Source: DASPKX01 sp035627835 (GTDB lineage: Bacteria; Verrucomicrobiota; Verrucomicrobiia; Limisphaerales; SXQI01). Taken from it: a DNA stretch of 26,324 nt. Under the pieces are notes generated by a model that was not told where the DNA came from, did not search any database, and worked only from the letters and a program-made list of their open reading frames with translations. The stretch is from contig DASPKX010000021.1 in NCBI GenBank assembly GCA_035627835.1, positions 1 through 26,324 on the forward strand. Direction: 5' to 3'. This document shows positions 8,180 through 15,293 of the stretch, piece after piece (the stretch's first letter is position 1; each line of letters starts with the position of its first letter). Made by a program: the position numbers and the translations under genes.

Positions 8180-9138
8180 AGATCTTTTGCGAGGCTTGTC
8201 AGCACTTTGCATAGATTTTCAAGGAGTGGCGAAGCTAATCCGTTGGCTTTAGCACGGCGGAGCGGTTCGATGAAAATGGCGTTCAACTCCAATGGACGGC
8301 CTTGCTCGTAATCGATGACGGTGCTGGGCTTGTACCCTCGCATCATCTGGGTGTCCGCGATCTGCTCCTCAATGAACTCTGGCTCGATGGGATGGCCTTC
8401 GGCTCCAGCCGCAGCAATGACCTCCGCCATTAAGCCCCGCACGAGGGCTGCCCAACGCGGATCGGCCAGCAGCAAGTCAGTGGAAAATGGCGCGCGGGTT
8501 TTCCTTGCCTGAGTTTCCCCCTGAGCAACGGCGTCATAGCCAGCGGCCGCCGCAACACCCAATCCGTTGAATGGAATGTTCCAAACGAGCTTTCGCCAGC
8601 GGGCGGCATCCAAATTATCGGTCACTTTGCAAGGGATGCCCGCGCGCCTGAACATCGTCGCGACGTCGTGAGTGAATGGCTCAGGCCAGCGGTTGTGCTC
8701 GCCGAGAGTGATCTTTCCGTGGGCCAAATGACGAACGACGCCCGGCTCTTCGCGGTTCAAACAGACAAAAGCGAGACCACCCATCACGCGCTGCTCACCG
8801 AAGATCGCGGCAAGCGCTGCCTCGTTGCCCAAGCCATTCTGCAAGGTGAGCAGCTTGGTGTTCGGGCCGACGAGCGGCGGCAACAACTCGGGGAAGTGAT
8901 CGTTCGCCGTGCTCTTTAACCCGATCAGCACGAGGTCGCTGGGGCCGATGACTTCCGGACGCTCCGCGATCTTCGGGTTAATGTGAAAATCACCTTCAGC
9001 GCTCAAAATCCGCAGCCCGCGCTTCTTAACAGCGGCATAATCCCTGCGAAGAAGGAAGCGGACATCCTCACCCGCGCGAGCGAGCTTCGCGCCGTAATAG
9101 CTCCCGAGCGCGCCTGCGCCCACGACTGCGATTTTCAT
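8176..9138 (-). CDS. panE: 2-dehydropantoate 2-reductase (ketopantoate reductase)
   Basis: 320 residues from the ATG at 9138. The enzyme reduces ketopantoate to pantoate with NADPH in pantothenate/CoA biosynthesis in the cytoplasm. The dinucleotide-binding 'GAGALG' is at residues 7-12, with Lys75 ('LIGLKST') and Asn101 ('LQNGLGN') as expected for the nicotinamide site. The C-terminal domain has the catalytic Lys183 in 'WRKLVWNIPFNGLG' and the substrate-binding segment 'STVIDYEQGRPLELNAI'. Length is normal. Paralogues acting on other 2-oxo acids share these motifs, so the pantothenate role is likely, not certain. The start codon sits only 14 nt after the T-tract of the HU terminator, with no Shine-Dalgarno, so its promoter arrangement is unusual. 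The stop overlaps the downstream methyltransferase start by 4 bp. Confidence 0.92.
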   Translation of the reverse strand: MKIAVVGAGALGSYYGAKLARAGEDVRFLLRRDYAAVKKRGLRILSAEGDFHINPKIAERPEVIGPSDLVLIGLKSTANDHFPELLPPLVGPNTKLLTLQNGLGNEAALAAIFGEQRVMGGLAFVCLNREEPGVVRHLAHGKITLGEHNRWPEPFTHDVATMFRRAGIPCKVTDNLDAARWRKLVWNIPFNGLGVAAAAGYDAVAQGETQARKTRAPFSTDLLLADPRWAALVRGLMAEVIAAAGAEGHPIEPEFIEEQIADTQMMRGYKPSTVIDYEQGRPLELNAIFIEPLRRAKANGLASPLLENLCKVLTSLAKDL

Positions 9139-9151
9139 CGGTGCAAGTAAA

Positions 9152-9181
9152 CAAAAAGGCGCCCTGGAATCCAGAGCGCCT
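9152..9181 (-). terminator. Rho-independent terminator of the HU gene
   Basis: On the minus strand, AGGCGC-TCTGG pairs with CCAGG-GCGCCT across a 3-nt loop (arms at 9157-9167 and 9171-9181, one mismatch), followed at once by five T residues (9157-9153) and then GTTT. It lies 25 bp after the HU stop and just before the panE start on the same strand. Confidence 0.85.
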
Positions 9182-9205
9182 GTTGCGAAAAGACAACGCG
9201 AGGAA

Positions 9206-9496
9206 TTAACGCGCGCCGAGAATCGCGTCCTTGGCAGCTTTCGCCACGCGGAACTTCACGACCTTCTTGGCTGGGATCTTGATGGATTCGCCAGTTGCAG
9301 GATTGCGGCCGAGGCGGGCCTTGCGGTTGACCAACACCAGCTTGCCGAGGCCTGGGAGGGTGAAGCTGTTCTTGGCGTTTTTGTAGGCCAATTCAGCGAT
9401 GTGATCCAGGATCTCAGTCGCTGTTTTCTTGGGAATAGAAGCCTTCTCCGCGATAGCGGCGGCGATCTGCGATTTGCTCAGTGCTTTAGCTGCCAT
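9206..9496 (-). CDS. hup: HU family DNA-binding protein
   Basis: 96 residues from the ATG at 9496, giving 'MAAKALSKSQIAAAIAEKAS'. The frame stays open to 9559, but those extra 21 residues do not resemble the family and HU proteins usually start close to this helix. The HU/IHF fold is complete: N-terminal helices with 'KKTATEILDHIAELAYKN' (23-40), 'FTLPGLGKLVLVNRKAR' (45-61), and the DNA-binding arm 'RNPATGESIKIPAKK' (64-78) whose Pro66 is the intercalating residue. It acts as a homodimeric nucleoid protein that bends DNA. The 145-bp upstream region separates it from dedA and should hold its own promoter; the strong terminator downstream makes it monocistronic. Confidence 0.95.
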   Translation of the reverse strand: MAAKALSKSQIAAAIAEKASIPKKTATEILDHIAELAYKNAKNSFTLPGLGKLVLVNRKARLGRNPATGESIKIPAKKVVKFRVAKAAKDAILGAR

Positions 9497-9641
9497 AAGT
9501 GTTTGTGTGTTTTGTTTGAACGGTGAGTCTTGCGACTTGGGCGTATTAAACTCCTTCAAAGCGCTGCCGCAAGAGAATTTCTCCGGTTTTCTTAAGGAAT
9601 TTGGAGATTTCTTGCCTTGCGTCTCTTCGAGCGCTCTGTTC

Positions 9642-10289
9642 TCAGGCCTTCTTCCGCTTCATCCATTCACGAGCAATCTCGATGACCGCGGGCAGCACTG
9701 ACAGAACGATGATCATGATGATCACCAGCCCGAAGTTGTTTTTGACGATGGGAATGTTCCCAAAGAAGTAACCGGCGAGGGTTAACGAGACGATCCAGAC
9801 AATGCCGCCAATCACATTGTAGCTCATGAATTTGCCGTAGGTCATGCTGCCGAGGCCTGCAACGAATGGAGCAAACGTGCGAATAATCGGCATAAAACGG
9901 GCCAGGATAATGGTCTTGCCGCCATAGCGCTCGTAGAACTCGTGCGTCTTATCGAGGTGCTTTCGGTTCAGCCATCGCGAATGCTCCTTGAACAATCGTG
10001 TCCCATATTTGTTGCCGATCCAGTAATTCACACTGTCGCCAAGAATTGCCGCGACAATCAGCAAAACGATCATCAAGGGCAGGTTGAAGTCATCGGATGC
10101 GGCCGCAATCGTTCCCACTGCGAAGAGCAGGGAGTCGCCTGGCAGGATGGGCGTCACGACCAGACCGGTCTCCGCGAAGATGATCAAAAACAAAATCACA
10201 TATAACCACGGGCCGAACTTATCGACCATGGTGTCCAGGTGCTTGTCGAGATGAAGAATTAGATCCGCGGCTTTGCGCAAATAATCCAT
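9642..10289 (-). CDS. DedA family inner-membrane protein
   Basis: 215 residues from the ATG at 10289, with Shine-Dalgarno AGGAG at 10299-10303, 9 nt upstream. DedA (VTT/SNARE-associated) proteins have reentrant loops and several membrane helices. They are implicated in lipid-carrier or phospholipid flipping and in membrane homeostasis. The family motifs are visible: 'ETGLVVTPILPGDSLLFAVG' (about 40-59), 'GDSVNYWIGNKYG', the amphipathic 'HEFYERYGGKTIILARFMP' with its conserved Gly and Arg, and 'RTFAPFVAGLGSM'. Length matches E. coli DedA-type proteins. It follows the PQQ-propeller/DUF1080 gene by 39 bp and probably shares its transcript. Nothing links it functionally to that gene. Confidence 0.93.
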   Translation of the reverse strand: MDYLRKAADLILHLDKHLDTMVDKFGPWLYVILFLIIFAETGLVVTPILPGDSLLFAVGTIAAASDDFNLPLMIVLLIVAAILGDSVNYWIGNKYGTRLFKEHSRWLNRKHLDKTHEFYERYGGKTIILARFMPIIRTFAPFVAGLGSMTYGKFMSYNVIGGIVWIVSLTLAGYFFGNIPIVKNNFGLVIIMIIVLSVLPAVIEIAREWMKRKKA

Positions 10290-10328
10290 GCGTTATCGCT
10301 CCTTTTTACCCGTTGAATCGAGAGGTGA

Positions 10329-12230
10329 TTAGCGCAGCTCGCGAATGCGCACGTTGCGTATTTCCACATGCGCGCCGCCGCGGCTCAGTTCCTGGAACCC
10401 GATGCGCCCCTTGCGTGGGCGATCCTTCAATGAGGGCGCGTCCTCGCCGTTGTGCCGCTTCACTTTCTCTGTGTATTGGTCCAGATCAACCTGCTGAATC
10501 AGCTCTCCATTAAGGACCACGCGCACTTTGGGGCCTTCACAACGAACAGTGTATTTGTTCCAGGCCTCTGGCTTGAAAACGTCCTTCTTCGGCGCGATCA
10601 CACGATAGATGCCGCCGGTGAGTTCACTTGGAGGAATTTGCGGCCGTTGGTCGTCTGGATAGTAGCGTGGATCGCACATCTGAAGCTCGAGCCCATCGAA
10701 TGCCGGATCGCCCGCGCTGGGGAAACGGATGCCGAAGCCGCTGTTGCCCCGCGGGCCGATCTTCCACTCAAAGTCTATTTCAAAGTCCCCGTATTCTTTC
10801 TCACTGACGAGCCAGGTTCCGCGTGGTTCGCTGCCGTGCAGAACGCCGTCCTTAACTTCCCAGACCGACTTTTCTTGGGGCGTGTCTTTGACATCATTCC
10901 AGGCGCGCACAACCCAACCCTTTGGAGCGCCCTCCTCCTGGAAGAGCTTTTGAAAATCAACGCTGGAGCCGTTTCCGGAATCGTTCTTGGCAGCGGCGCC
11001 GGCATTCAGCGCGACCTTTTTTCCAGCAACGTCGAACGCAGCCAGTTTGTCGTTGGCGCGAACGTAGATCCGGCCATTGGCGAGGGCAGGGGGCGCCCAT
11101 GTGCTCTTCCCGCCAATCACTTGGGCGCCGGCAGTTTCTTTGTAGGCGTTAGGGTTTGCCTCCACCAAGGCCAGGCGGCCGGAATCACCAAACACGATCA
11201 ACTTGTCACCAGCCATGATGAGCGATCCTTTGCCATAAGCGCGGGTTTCCCAGAACTTGCGCCCCGTCTCAAAATCGACGGCCTTCAGATTGTTTTCGTC
11301 GAAGCCATAGAGGGTTCCATCTTTGTAAACGCAAGCATTCATGTGGTTGCGCATCTCCTTGTTGCGCCAGACCTCCTTCGCCTCGCCGCTTACATCGACT
11401 AAAGCTCCGCCGGTGTTGTATCCGGACGAGATGAAGATCTTGTTGCCGACGATGATGGGTGTGGCCGAGTTCACGTCGTAACTCGTTTTCCAAGGGAACC
11501 TAAAGACCTCCGCGCCATCCTTCATCTTCCTGCCAACCAGCCCTGTGGCGGAAAAGAACGCGATCACGCGTTCGCCACCGCGATTGAACGCGATGGGTGA
11601 AGCGTAGCCCGCGCCGTCATCGCCCTGCTTCCAGACGATCTTGCCGGTGGTTTTGTCGCAAGCCACGGCGGAGGCGCCACTGCCGCCCGCTTCGAAGAAG
11701 ACGAGGTTCCCCTCAACCAGAGGTGAGCCGGAAAAGCCCCAGGTTGGCACTTTGCCCGCGAAGTCTTTTTGGAAATCTTTCGACCAAAGCACCTTCCCGG
11801 TTTTTGCGTCGAGGCAGAAGAAGTGACCCTGGCGGCTCACAGTGAACACCCGGTCGCCGTCCACCGTGGGGGTGCAGCGCGGTCCGGGGTAGCCATTCGG
11901 GTCTTTTGAGGAGCAGGGGTAGGAGTGCTTCCAAAGCTCTTCCCCAGACTCGGCGTCGAGGCAGATAACCGAATCCGTTTCCTCGACGTTGCCCATCGTG
12001 TAAACGCGCCCACCCGCGACTGCCATGGACGACCAGCCAACACCAACGTTGCTGTTCCAGAGCTGCTTTGGACCCTCCGCGGGCCAGTCGGCGCGCCAGC
12101 CAAGCTCTTTGGAAATCCCATCACGGTTAGGGCCGCGCCATTGAGGCCAATCGTCAGCGTGGATGAGCACAGTTGCCGCGACGGCCGCGCTTGCGCACAG
12201 CACGCTCAGATAATTTGAACTCTTCGCCAT
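10329..12230 (-). CDS. Secreted PQQ-type beta-propeller protein fused to a DUF1080 (3-keto-disaccharide hydrolase-like) domain
   Basis: 633 residues from the ATG at 12230, which has AGGAG 5 nt upstream. A GTG at 12278 overlapping the upstream stop is less likely because it puts 16 residues before the signal peptide. The signal 'MAKSSNYLSVLCASAAVAATVLIHA' is followed by 'DDWPQWRGPNRDG', the standard opening of planctomycete/verrucomicrobial PQQ-like proteins. Propeller blades carry the repeating signature '(D/E)xxTGxxxW' ('DAESGEELWKH', 'DAKTGKVLWSK', 'DKTTGKIVWKQ', 'DFETGRKFWET') over about residues 26-410. From about 430 on is a concanavalin-like DUF1080 domain with 'WEVKDGVLHGS', 'NSGFGIRF' and a C-terminal 'GRIGFQELSRGGAHVEIRNVRIREL'. 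DUF1080 proteins include 3-keto-glycoside hydrolases. A periplasmic sugar-processing or binding role is inferred. It is likely co-transcribed with the GDSL hydrolase 44 bp upstream. Confidence 0.9.
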   Translation of the reverse strand: MAKSSNYLSVLCASAAVAATVLIHADDWPQWRGPNRDGISKELGWRADWPAEGPKQLWNSNVGVGWSSMAVAGGRVYTMGNVEETDSVICLDAESGEELWKHSYPCSSKDPNGYPGPRCTPTVDGDRVFTVSRQGHFFCLDAKTGKVLWSKDFQKDFAGKVPTWGFSGSPLVEGNLVFFEAGGSGASAVACDKTTGKIVWKQGDDGAGYASPIAFNRGGERVIAFFSATGLVGRKMKDGAEVFRFPWKTSYDVNSATPIIVGNKIFISSGYNTGGALVDVSGEAKEVWRNKEMRNHMNACVYKDGTLYGFDENNLKAVDFETGRKFWETRAYGKGSLIMAGDKLIVFGDSGRLALVEANPNAYKETAGAQVIGGKSTWAPPALANGRIYVRANDKLAAFDVAGKKVALNAGAAAKNDSGNGSSVDFQKLFQEEGAPKGWVVRAWNDVKDTPQEKSVWEVKDGVLHGSEPRGTWLVSEKEYGDFEIDFEWKIGPRGNSGFGIRFPSAGDPAFDGLELQMCDPRYYPDDQRPQIPPSELTGGIYRVIAPKKDVFKPEAWNKYTVRCEGPKVRVVLNGELIQQVDLDQYTEKVKRHNGEDAPSLKDRPRKGRIGFQELSRGGAHVEIRNVRIRELR

Positions 12231-12274
12231 ATTTACTCCTGTTAAATTCTTCGAAATCTCAGCCGCCATTTTTG

Positions 12275-13066
12275 TCACCGCACTCCTTTTGCGGAGGCAG
12301 TGTCTTCCGTCGGATGCAGCCCTGTCTTCACCAAAACCGGCCGCAAGGCCTCCGCCCAGCGAGCGTAACCCGCATCGTTGAGGTGGAGCAAATCTGGGAA
12401 TTCATCGGCGCGCGCGTCTCCTTTGGCATCCGCGAACAAAGCCCATGTTGGAACAATCGCCACCTGCGCGTTTCCTTTGACCAACTCAGCGTAAAGAGTA
12501 TTCAGACGGCGAATCTTCTCCGCGGGGCGCTTTTTGCTGGCGCTGCTGGGCATGACCTCGCAAAGCACGACAGGCATTTGGGAATTGTGCTTCCGGAGCG
12601 CCTTCAGAATCGCGCGGACGTTGGCGGCGATGGTTTCGGGGTCGGCCTGCTCCTCCAGGTCATTGGTGCCGATAAGCAGCACAACGCCTTTCGGCTTCAG
12701 CGCCAGCACGTCCTCTTGGAGACGGATCAGAACTCCCCGGCTGGTGTCGCCGCTAATGCCACGGTTCGCCAGCTTCATGGCGGGAAAGGCGCGTTTGAAA
12801 TCATCACCCCAACCCTGCGTGATAGAGTCGCCCAGGAAAACCACAGCGCCACGGTCCTGCTCGGCACGCGCAGCCCATAGGCTGCGGCGCTCGGACCAGA
12901 GCTTCTTGAACCAGTCGTAGCGTCGAATGGGGCCCGCGCCGGGGAGGCCTTCATCCGTCGCGGGCAGCTCAAGGCGGCTGGCGAGCCGTTGCGGCGCCGC
13001 CGCCCCTTCGACGGCGAAGAATACGCAAAGCAGAGCAACCAGGCCCATCCTCAAAATTTTGTGCAT
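12275..13066 (-). CDS. Secreted SGNH/GDSL-type hydrolase (esterase-like)
   Basis: 263 residues from the ATG at 13066. The N-terminus 'MHKILRMGLVALLCVFFAVEGAAA' is a Sec signal. All four SGNH blocks are present: the nucleophile Ser81 in 'VVFLGDSITQGW', the oxyanion Gly in 'NRGISGDTS' (101-109), Asn135 in 'LLIGTNDL', and the Asp225/His228 pair in 'FPDLLHLND'. This resembles the PAF-acetylhydrolase gamma-like / rhamnogalacturonan acetylesterase-type GDSL proteins that deacylate sugars and other esters. The substrate is unknown. It is the first gene of a likely operon with the PQQ/DUF1080 gene and dedA, suggesting action on acylated carbohydrate in the periplasm. Its leader contains two GC-rich hairpins (13104-13123 and 13148-13166). 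Confidence 0.92.
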   Translation of the reverse strand: MHKILRMGLVALLCVFFAVEGAAAPQRLASRLELPATDEGLPGAGPIRRYDWFKKLWSERRSLWAARAEQDRGAVVFLGDSITQGWGDDFKRAFPAMKLANRGISGDTSRGVLIRLQEDVLALKPKGVVLLIGTNDLEEQADPETIAANVRAILKALRKHNSQMPVVLCEVMPSSASKKRPAEKIRRLNTLYAELVKGNAQVAIVPTWALFADAKGDARADEFPDLLHLNDAGYARWAEALRPVLVKTGLHPTEDTASAKGVR

Positions 13067-13186
13067 GCGTGAATCCTTTCCTCCCTAAGCGCGGGTGGCA
13101 AGCCTCCCCTCAATGCAGGGGAGCATGACGGCTGAGACGCGCGGGGAGACGCCAAGGCTGGGCGTCACACGAGAATTTCCCGGGAG

Positions 13187-13226
13187 CGTGTATAATCGTG
13201 TAAAAGCGTGTAAATGCGTGAATTTT
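13187..13226 (+). repeat. 10-bp tandem direct repeat, consensus CGTGTAAAxG, four units
   Basis: Units in exact 10-bp register: CGTGTATAAT (13187), CGTGTAAAAG (13197), CGTGTAAATG (13207) and a degenerate CGTGAATTTT (13217). One helical turn per unit is the spacing expected of stacked protein-binding sites on one DNA face. The heptamer CGTGTAA recurs at 13366-13372 inside the candidate SCO promoter. Confidence 0.7.
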
Positions 13227-13352
13227 CGAAAGTGGTGATTCGTCGGCACATTGGTTGCTTGTTGGCGAGAGGAGCGCGGTTGTGAGCATCACCAGGCTTT
13301 TGGGGTGCTCGGAGCGGCTTGTTAGCGTCGTCAGGTTTGTTGTCATACTGAG

Positions 13353-13381
13353 TTCAACTAAATTACGTGTAACCTGATAAT
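13353..13381 (+). promoter_or_regulatory. Candidate sigma-70-type promoter for the SCO gene
   Basis: TTCAAC at 13353-13358, a 17-bp spacer, and GATAAT at 13376-13381, about 90 bp before the start codon. The -10 box matches consensus in five of six positions; the -35 box is weak. The spacer contains CGTGTAA and the TTAC-GT-GTAA dyad at 13363-13372. This is a guess from pattern only. Confidence 0.3.
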
Positions 13382-13470
13382 CTGTGTCCGTCAAGAACTT
13401 TGACCCGCTCCGGGCGGACGCCCACTTTTCGGCTGAAGGAATGGTTCCAGTCATGTAAGATTGTTTTGGG

Positions 13471-14445
13471 ATGGTTATGTATAAACGACTCACACTTGTG
13501 CTTGGCGCTGCCTGTGTTGCATTGATGCAGACTGCTTGCCAGCACCAGCAATCGGCAACGCCAGCCGCTGGCGCAAACAGCGCGAACTCCGCGCCCACGA
13601 ATGCTGTGGCTTCGACAGATTCCGCGAACAGTGGCGACACGAACACGCAGGTGTATCAAGTGCGGGGAATCATCCAGCGGTTCGATGACGATGAAAGCGT
13701 CGTCATCAAGCACGAGGAGATTCCGGGTTACATGCAGGCGATGACCATGCCCTTTGACGTGAAGGACACGAACGAGCTGGCCGGCCTTCAGCCTGGTGAT
13801 GTGGTCCGTTTCAACCTCGTCATCACCTCGGACGCAGGGTGGATAGAGCAGATTAAGAAAACGGGGGAAACGAACGTCCCCTCGCTTAACTTCCGCGAGC
13901 ATTTCCGGCAAGTGCGCGAAGTGGAGCTGCTTTCAGAAGGGGACAAGCTGCCGAACTACACGTTCACGAATGAACTTGGGAAAACGGTGCGCCTGCACGA
14001 CAGCCTGGGGAAACCGATGGCGCTCACCTTCATTTTCACGCGCTGCCCATTCCCGGAATACTGCCCGCGCATGTCCAAGCAGTTCGCGCAGGCGAATGCC
14101 GAGCTGAAGCAAGCGGCTGGCGCGCCAAAAGACTGGCAGTTCTACTCCATTACAATCGACCCGGAGTTTGACACTCCAACGCGCCTTTTAAATTACGCCA
14201 AGACATACAAGTACGATCCGGAGCGCTGGAGTTTCGTAACGGGGGCCCAGATCGACATTGACGCGATCACCGAGCAATTCGGCGTCGCATTCGCGTGGCG
14301 AACCGGCAGCATTTCACACACGCTTTCAACCATCGTGGTGGACCGAAACGGGATAATCACGCGCATCTTTCCGGCGCGCCAATGGACGGCCAAAGACCTC
14401 ACAGAGGCTGTGATCAAAGCGGGCCAAACAACGCCCGCGGAATAA
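13471..14445 (+). CDS. SCO1/SenC family copper chaperone lipoprotein with N-terminal CusF-like copper-binding domain
   Basis: 324 residues from the ATG at 13471; a second in-frame ATG at 13477 is equally possible. The N-terminus is a lipoprotein-type signal ending in 'MQTAC' (Cys23), followed by an Ala/Asn/Ser/Thr-rich tether, so it is probably anchored in the envelope. Residues about 62-120 resemble CusF: His81, Met91 and Met93 fall in 'HEEIPGYMQAMTMPF', with Met88 where E. coli CusF has Trp44. Residues about 155-320 are the thioredoxin-fold SCO domain with Cys192, Cys198 and His283 ('ISHTLSTIVVD'). The Cys pair is spaced CX5C ('CPFPEYC') instead of the CX3C of classical Sco1. SCO proteins deliver copper to cytochrome oxidase CuA or keep thiols reduced. 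The fused domain suggests Cu(I) acquisition and handover in one chain. No oxidase genes are in the window. Confidence 0.92.
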   Translation: MVMYKRLTLVLGAACVALMQTACQHQQSATPAAGANSANSAPTNAVASTDSANSGDTNTQVYQVRGIIQRFDDDESVVIKHEEIPGYMQAMTMPFDVKDTNELAGLQPGDVVRFNLVITSDAGWIEQIKKTGETNVPSLNFREHFRQVREVELLSEGDKLPNYTFTNELGKTVRLHDSLGKPMALTFIFTRCPFPEYCPRMSKQFAQANAELKQAAGAPKDWQFYSITIDPEFDTPTRLLNYAKTYKYDPERWSFVTGAQIDIDAITEQFGVAFAWRTGSISHTLSTIVVDRNGIITRIFPARQWTAKDLTEAVIKAGQTTPAE

Positions 14446-14564
14446 GCGGTCGAAGCTGAATGCCGAGATCCTTGCAGTGGTTTTCGACCTTGGCCATTCG
14501 CGACTGGCAGATGAGTTGACTTACCCCTGAGCGCCCTTTACGGTTCGACCACCAAACAACCCTC

Positions 14565-15293
14565 ATGCAACAGGTCATCGAAAAGCTGCTCATCCTCCAG
14601 GACCGCGATCGTCGGATTGCCAAAGTGGACGCCGAACTTTCATCCATGGGGCCGCAGAGGGCGGCCTTGCAATCGCGGATGGCTGACGCCACGGCGGGGC
14701 TTGAAGTTGCCAAGACCAAAGTCAAACAACTGGAGAGCGAGCGCAAACGCCTGGAGCTGGAAGCTGAAGCCGCGAAGCAGCGCATCGACAAATACTCCAC
14801 CCAGCAGCTGCAGACGAAGAAGAACGACGAGTATCGCGCGCTCACGAATGAAATCGACAACTGCCGCAAGCAAATAGCCGGGCTCGAAGACCAGCAGATC
14901 GAGTTCATGGAGAAGATCGAGGCGGCCCAGAAAGAGGTCGCTGTCGCCGCGCAGGCTGCGAAGGAAGCCCAGGAAGTTGTGCAAAAGCAAATAACGGCGC
15001 TGGAAGAGCGTGAGAAATCATTGAAAGCTTTGCAGGCGGAGTTGAAAGCGGACTATTCATCGCTGACCAACGCTGTGGACGAGAATGCTCGCGGCCGTTA
15101 CGAGCGGTTGCGCAAAACTAAAGGCGGGGTTTGCATTGTTGGCGTTGCCCACAGCGTTTGTGGCGGCTGCCATATGCGCCTCCCGCAGCAGATCATTCTG
15201 TCCACCCAAGCGGCGCAGGAACTCGTTTCCTGCCCGAACTGTGCGCGCATTCTATACTACTCGCGCGATATGGACCTGGTCGCGGCTGACTAA
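14565..15293 (+). CDS. Coiled-coil protein with C-terminal C4 zinc ribbon
   Basis: 242 residues from the ATG at 14565. Residues about 5-180 are highly charged heptad-like helix (Glu/Lys/Gln/Ala-rich), predicted to form a long antiparallel coiled coil. The C-terminus carries a zinc ribbon with Cys199-GG-Cys202 ('VCGGCHMRLP') and Cys223-PN-Cys226 ('SCPNCARILYY'). This is the widespread family often labelled 'C4-type zinc ribbon domain protein' (zf-RING_7; CT398/HP0958-like). HP0958 has been linked to flagellar regulation and sigma-54 binding in Helicobacter, but no general function is settled. It is cytoplasmic. The upstream 119 bp shows nothing recognisable. Its stop overlaps the stop of the convergent DUF1802 gene by 4 bp. 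Confidence 0.92.
   Translation: MQQVIEKLLILQDRDRRIAKVDAELSSMGPQRAALQSRMADATAGLEVAKTKVKQLESERKRLELEAEAAKQRIDKYSTQQLQTKKNDEYRALTNEIDNCRKQIAGLEDQQIEFMEKIEAAQKEVAVAAQAAKEAQEVVQKQITALEEREKSLKALQAELKADYSSLTNAVDENARGRYERLRKTKGGVCIVGVAHSVCGGCHMRLPQQIILSTQAAQELVSCPNCARILYYSRDMDLVAAD

Larger units (their letters stand above)
13067..13470. other. 404-bp divergent intergenic region with hairpins and a 10-bp tandem repeat
   Basis: No credible gene. It separates the GDSL operon (-) from the SCO gene (+). It holds a 7-bp-stem hairpin, CTCCCCT/AGGGGAG, at 13104-13123; a 6-bp-stem hairpin, GACGCC/GGCGTC, at 13148-13166; a 10-bp tandem repeat at 13187-13226; an isolated CGTGTAA at 13366-13372; and a candidate promoter at 13353-13381. 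An open frame on the minus strand (13110-13646) crosses into the SCO gene but has no recognisable protein and is treated as chance. Confidence 0.6.

Noticed and set aside
10452..11402. 316-codon open frame on the + strand inside the propeller/DUF1080 gene
   Set aside because: It is fully antisense to a gene with clear homology, and its translation shows no family features; such frames are common in GC-rich DNA.
12173..12880. 235-codon + strand frame antisense to the GDSL hydrolase
   Set aside because: It covers the SGNH catalytic blocks on the opposite strand and resembles no protein family.
13187..13226. CRISPR-like array
   Set aside because: The repeats are only 10 bp, contiguous, without spacers, and no cas gene is present.
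13110..13646. 178-codon minus-strand frame spanning the divergent region and the start of the SCO gene
   Set aside because: Its 5' half is antisense to the SCO lipoprotein signal region and the rest lies over repeats and hairpins; composition is not protein-like.
14542..14554. tRNA-like end: GGTTCGA followed by ACCA upstream of the zinc-ribbon gene
   Set aside because: No matching T-stem, acceptor stem, anticodon arm or D arm can be folded in the preceding 75 bases.
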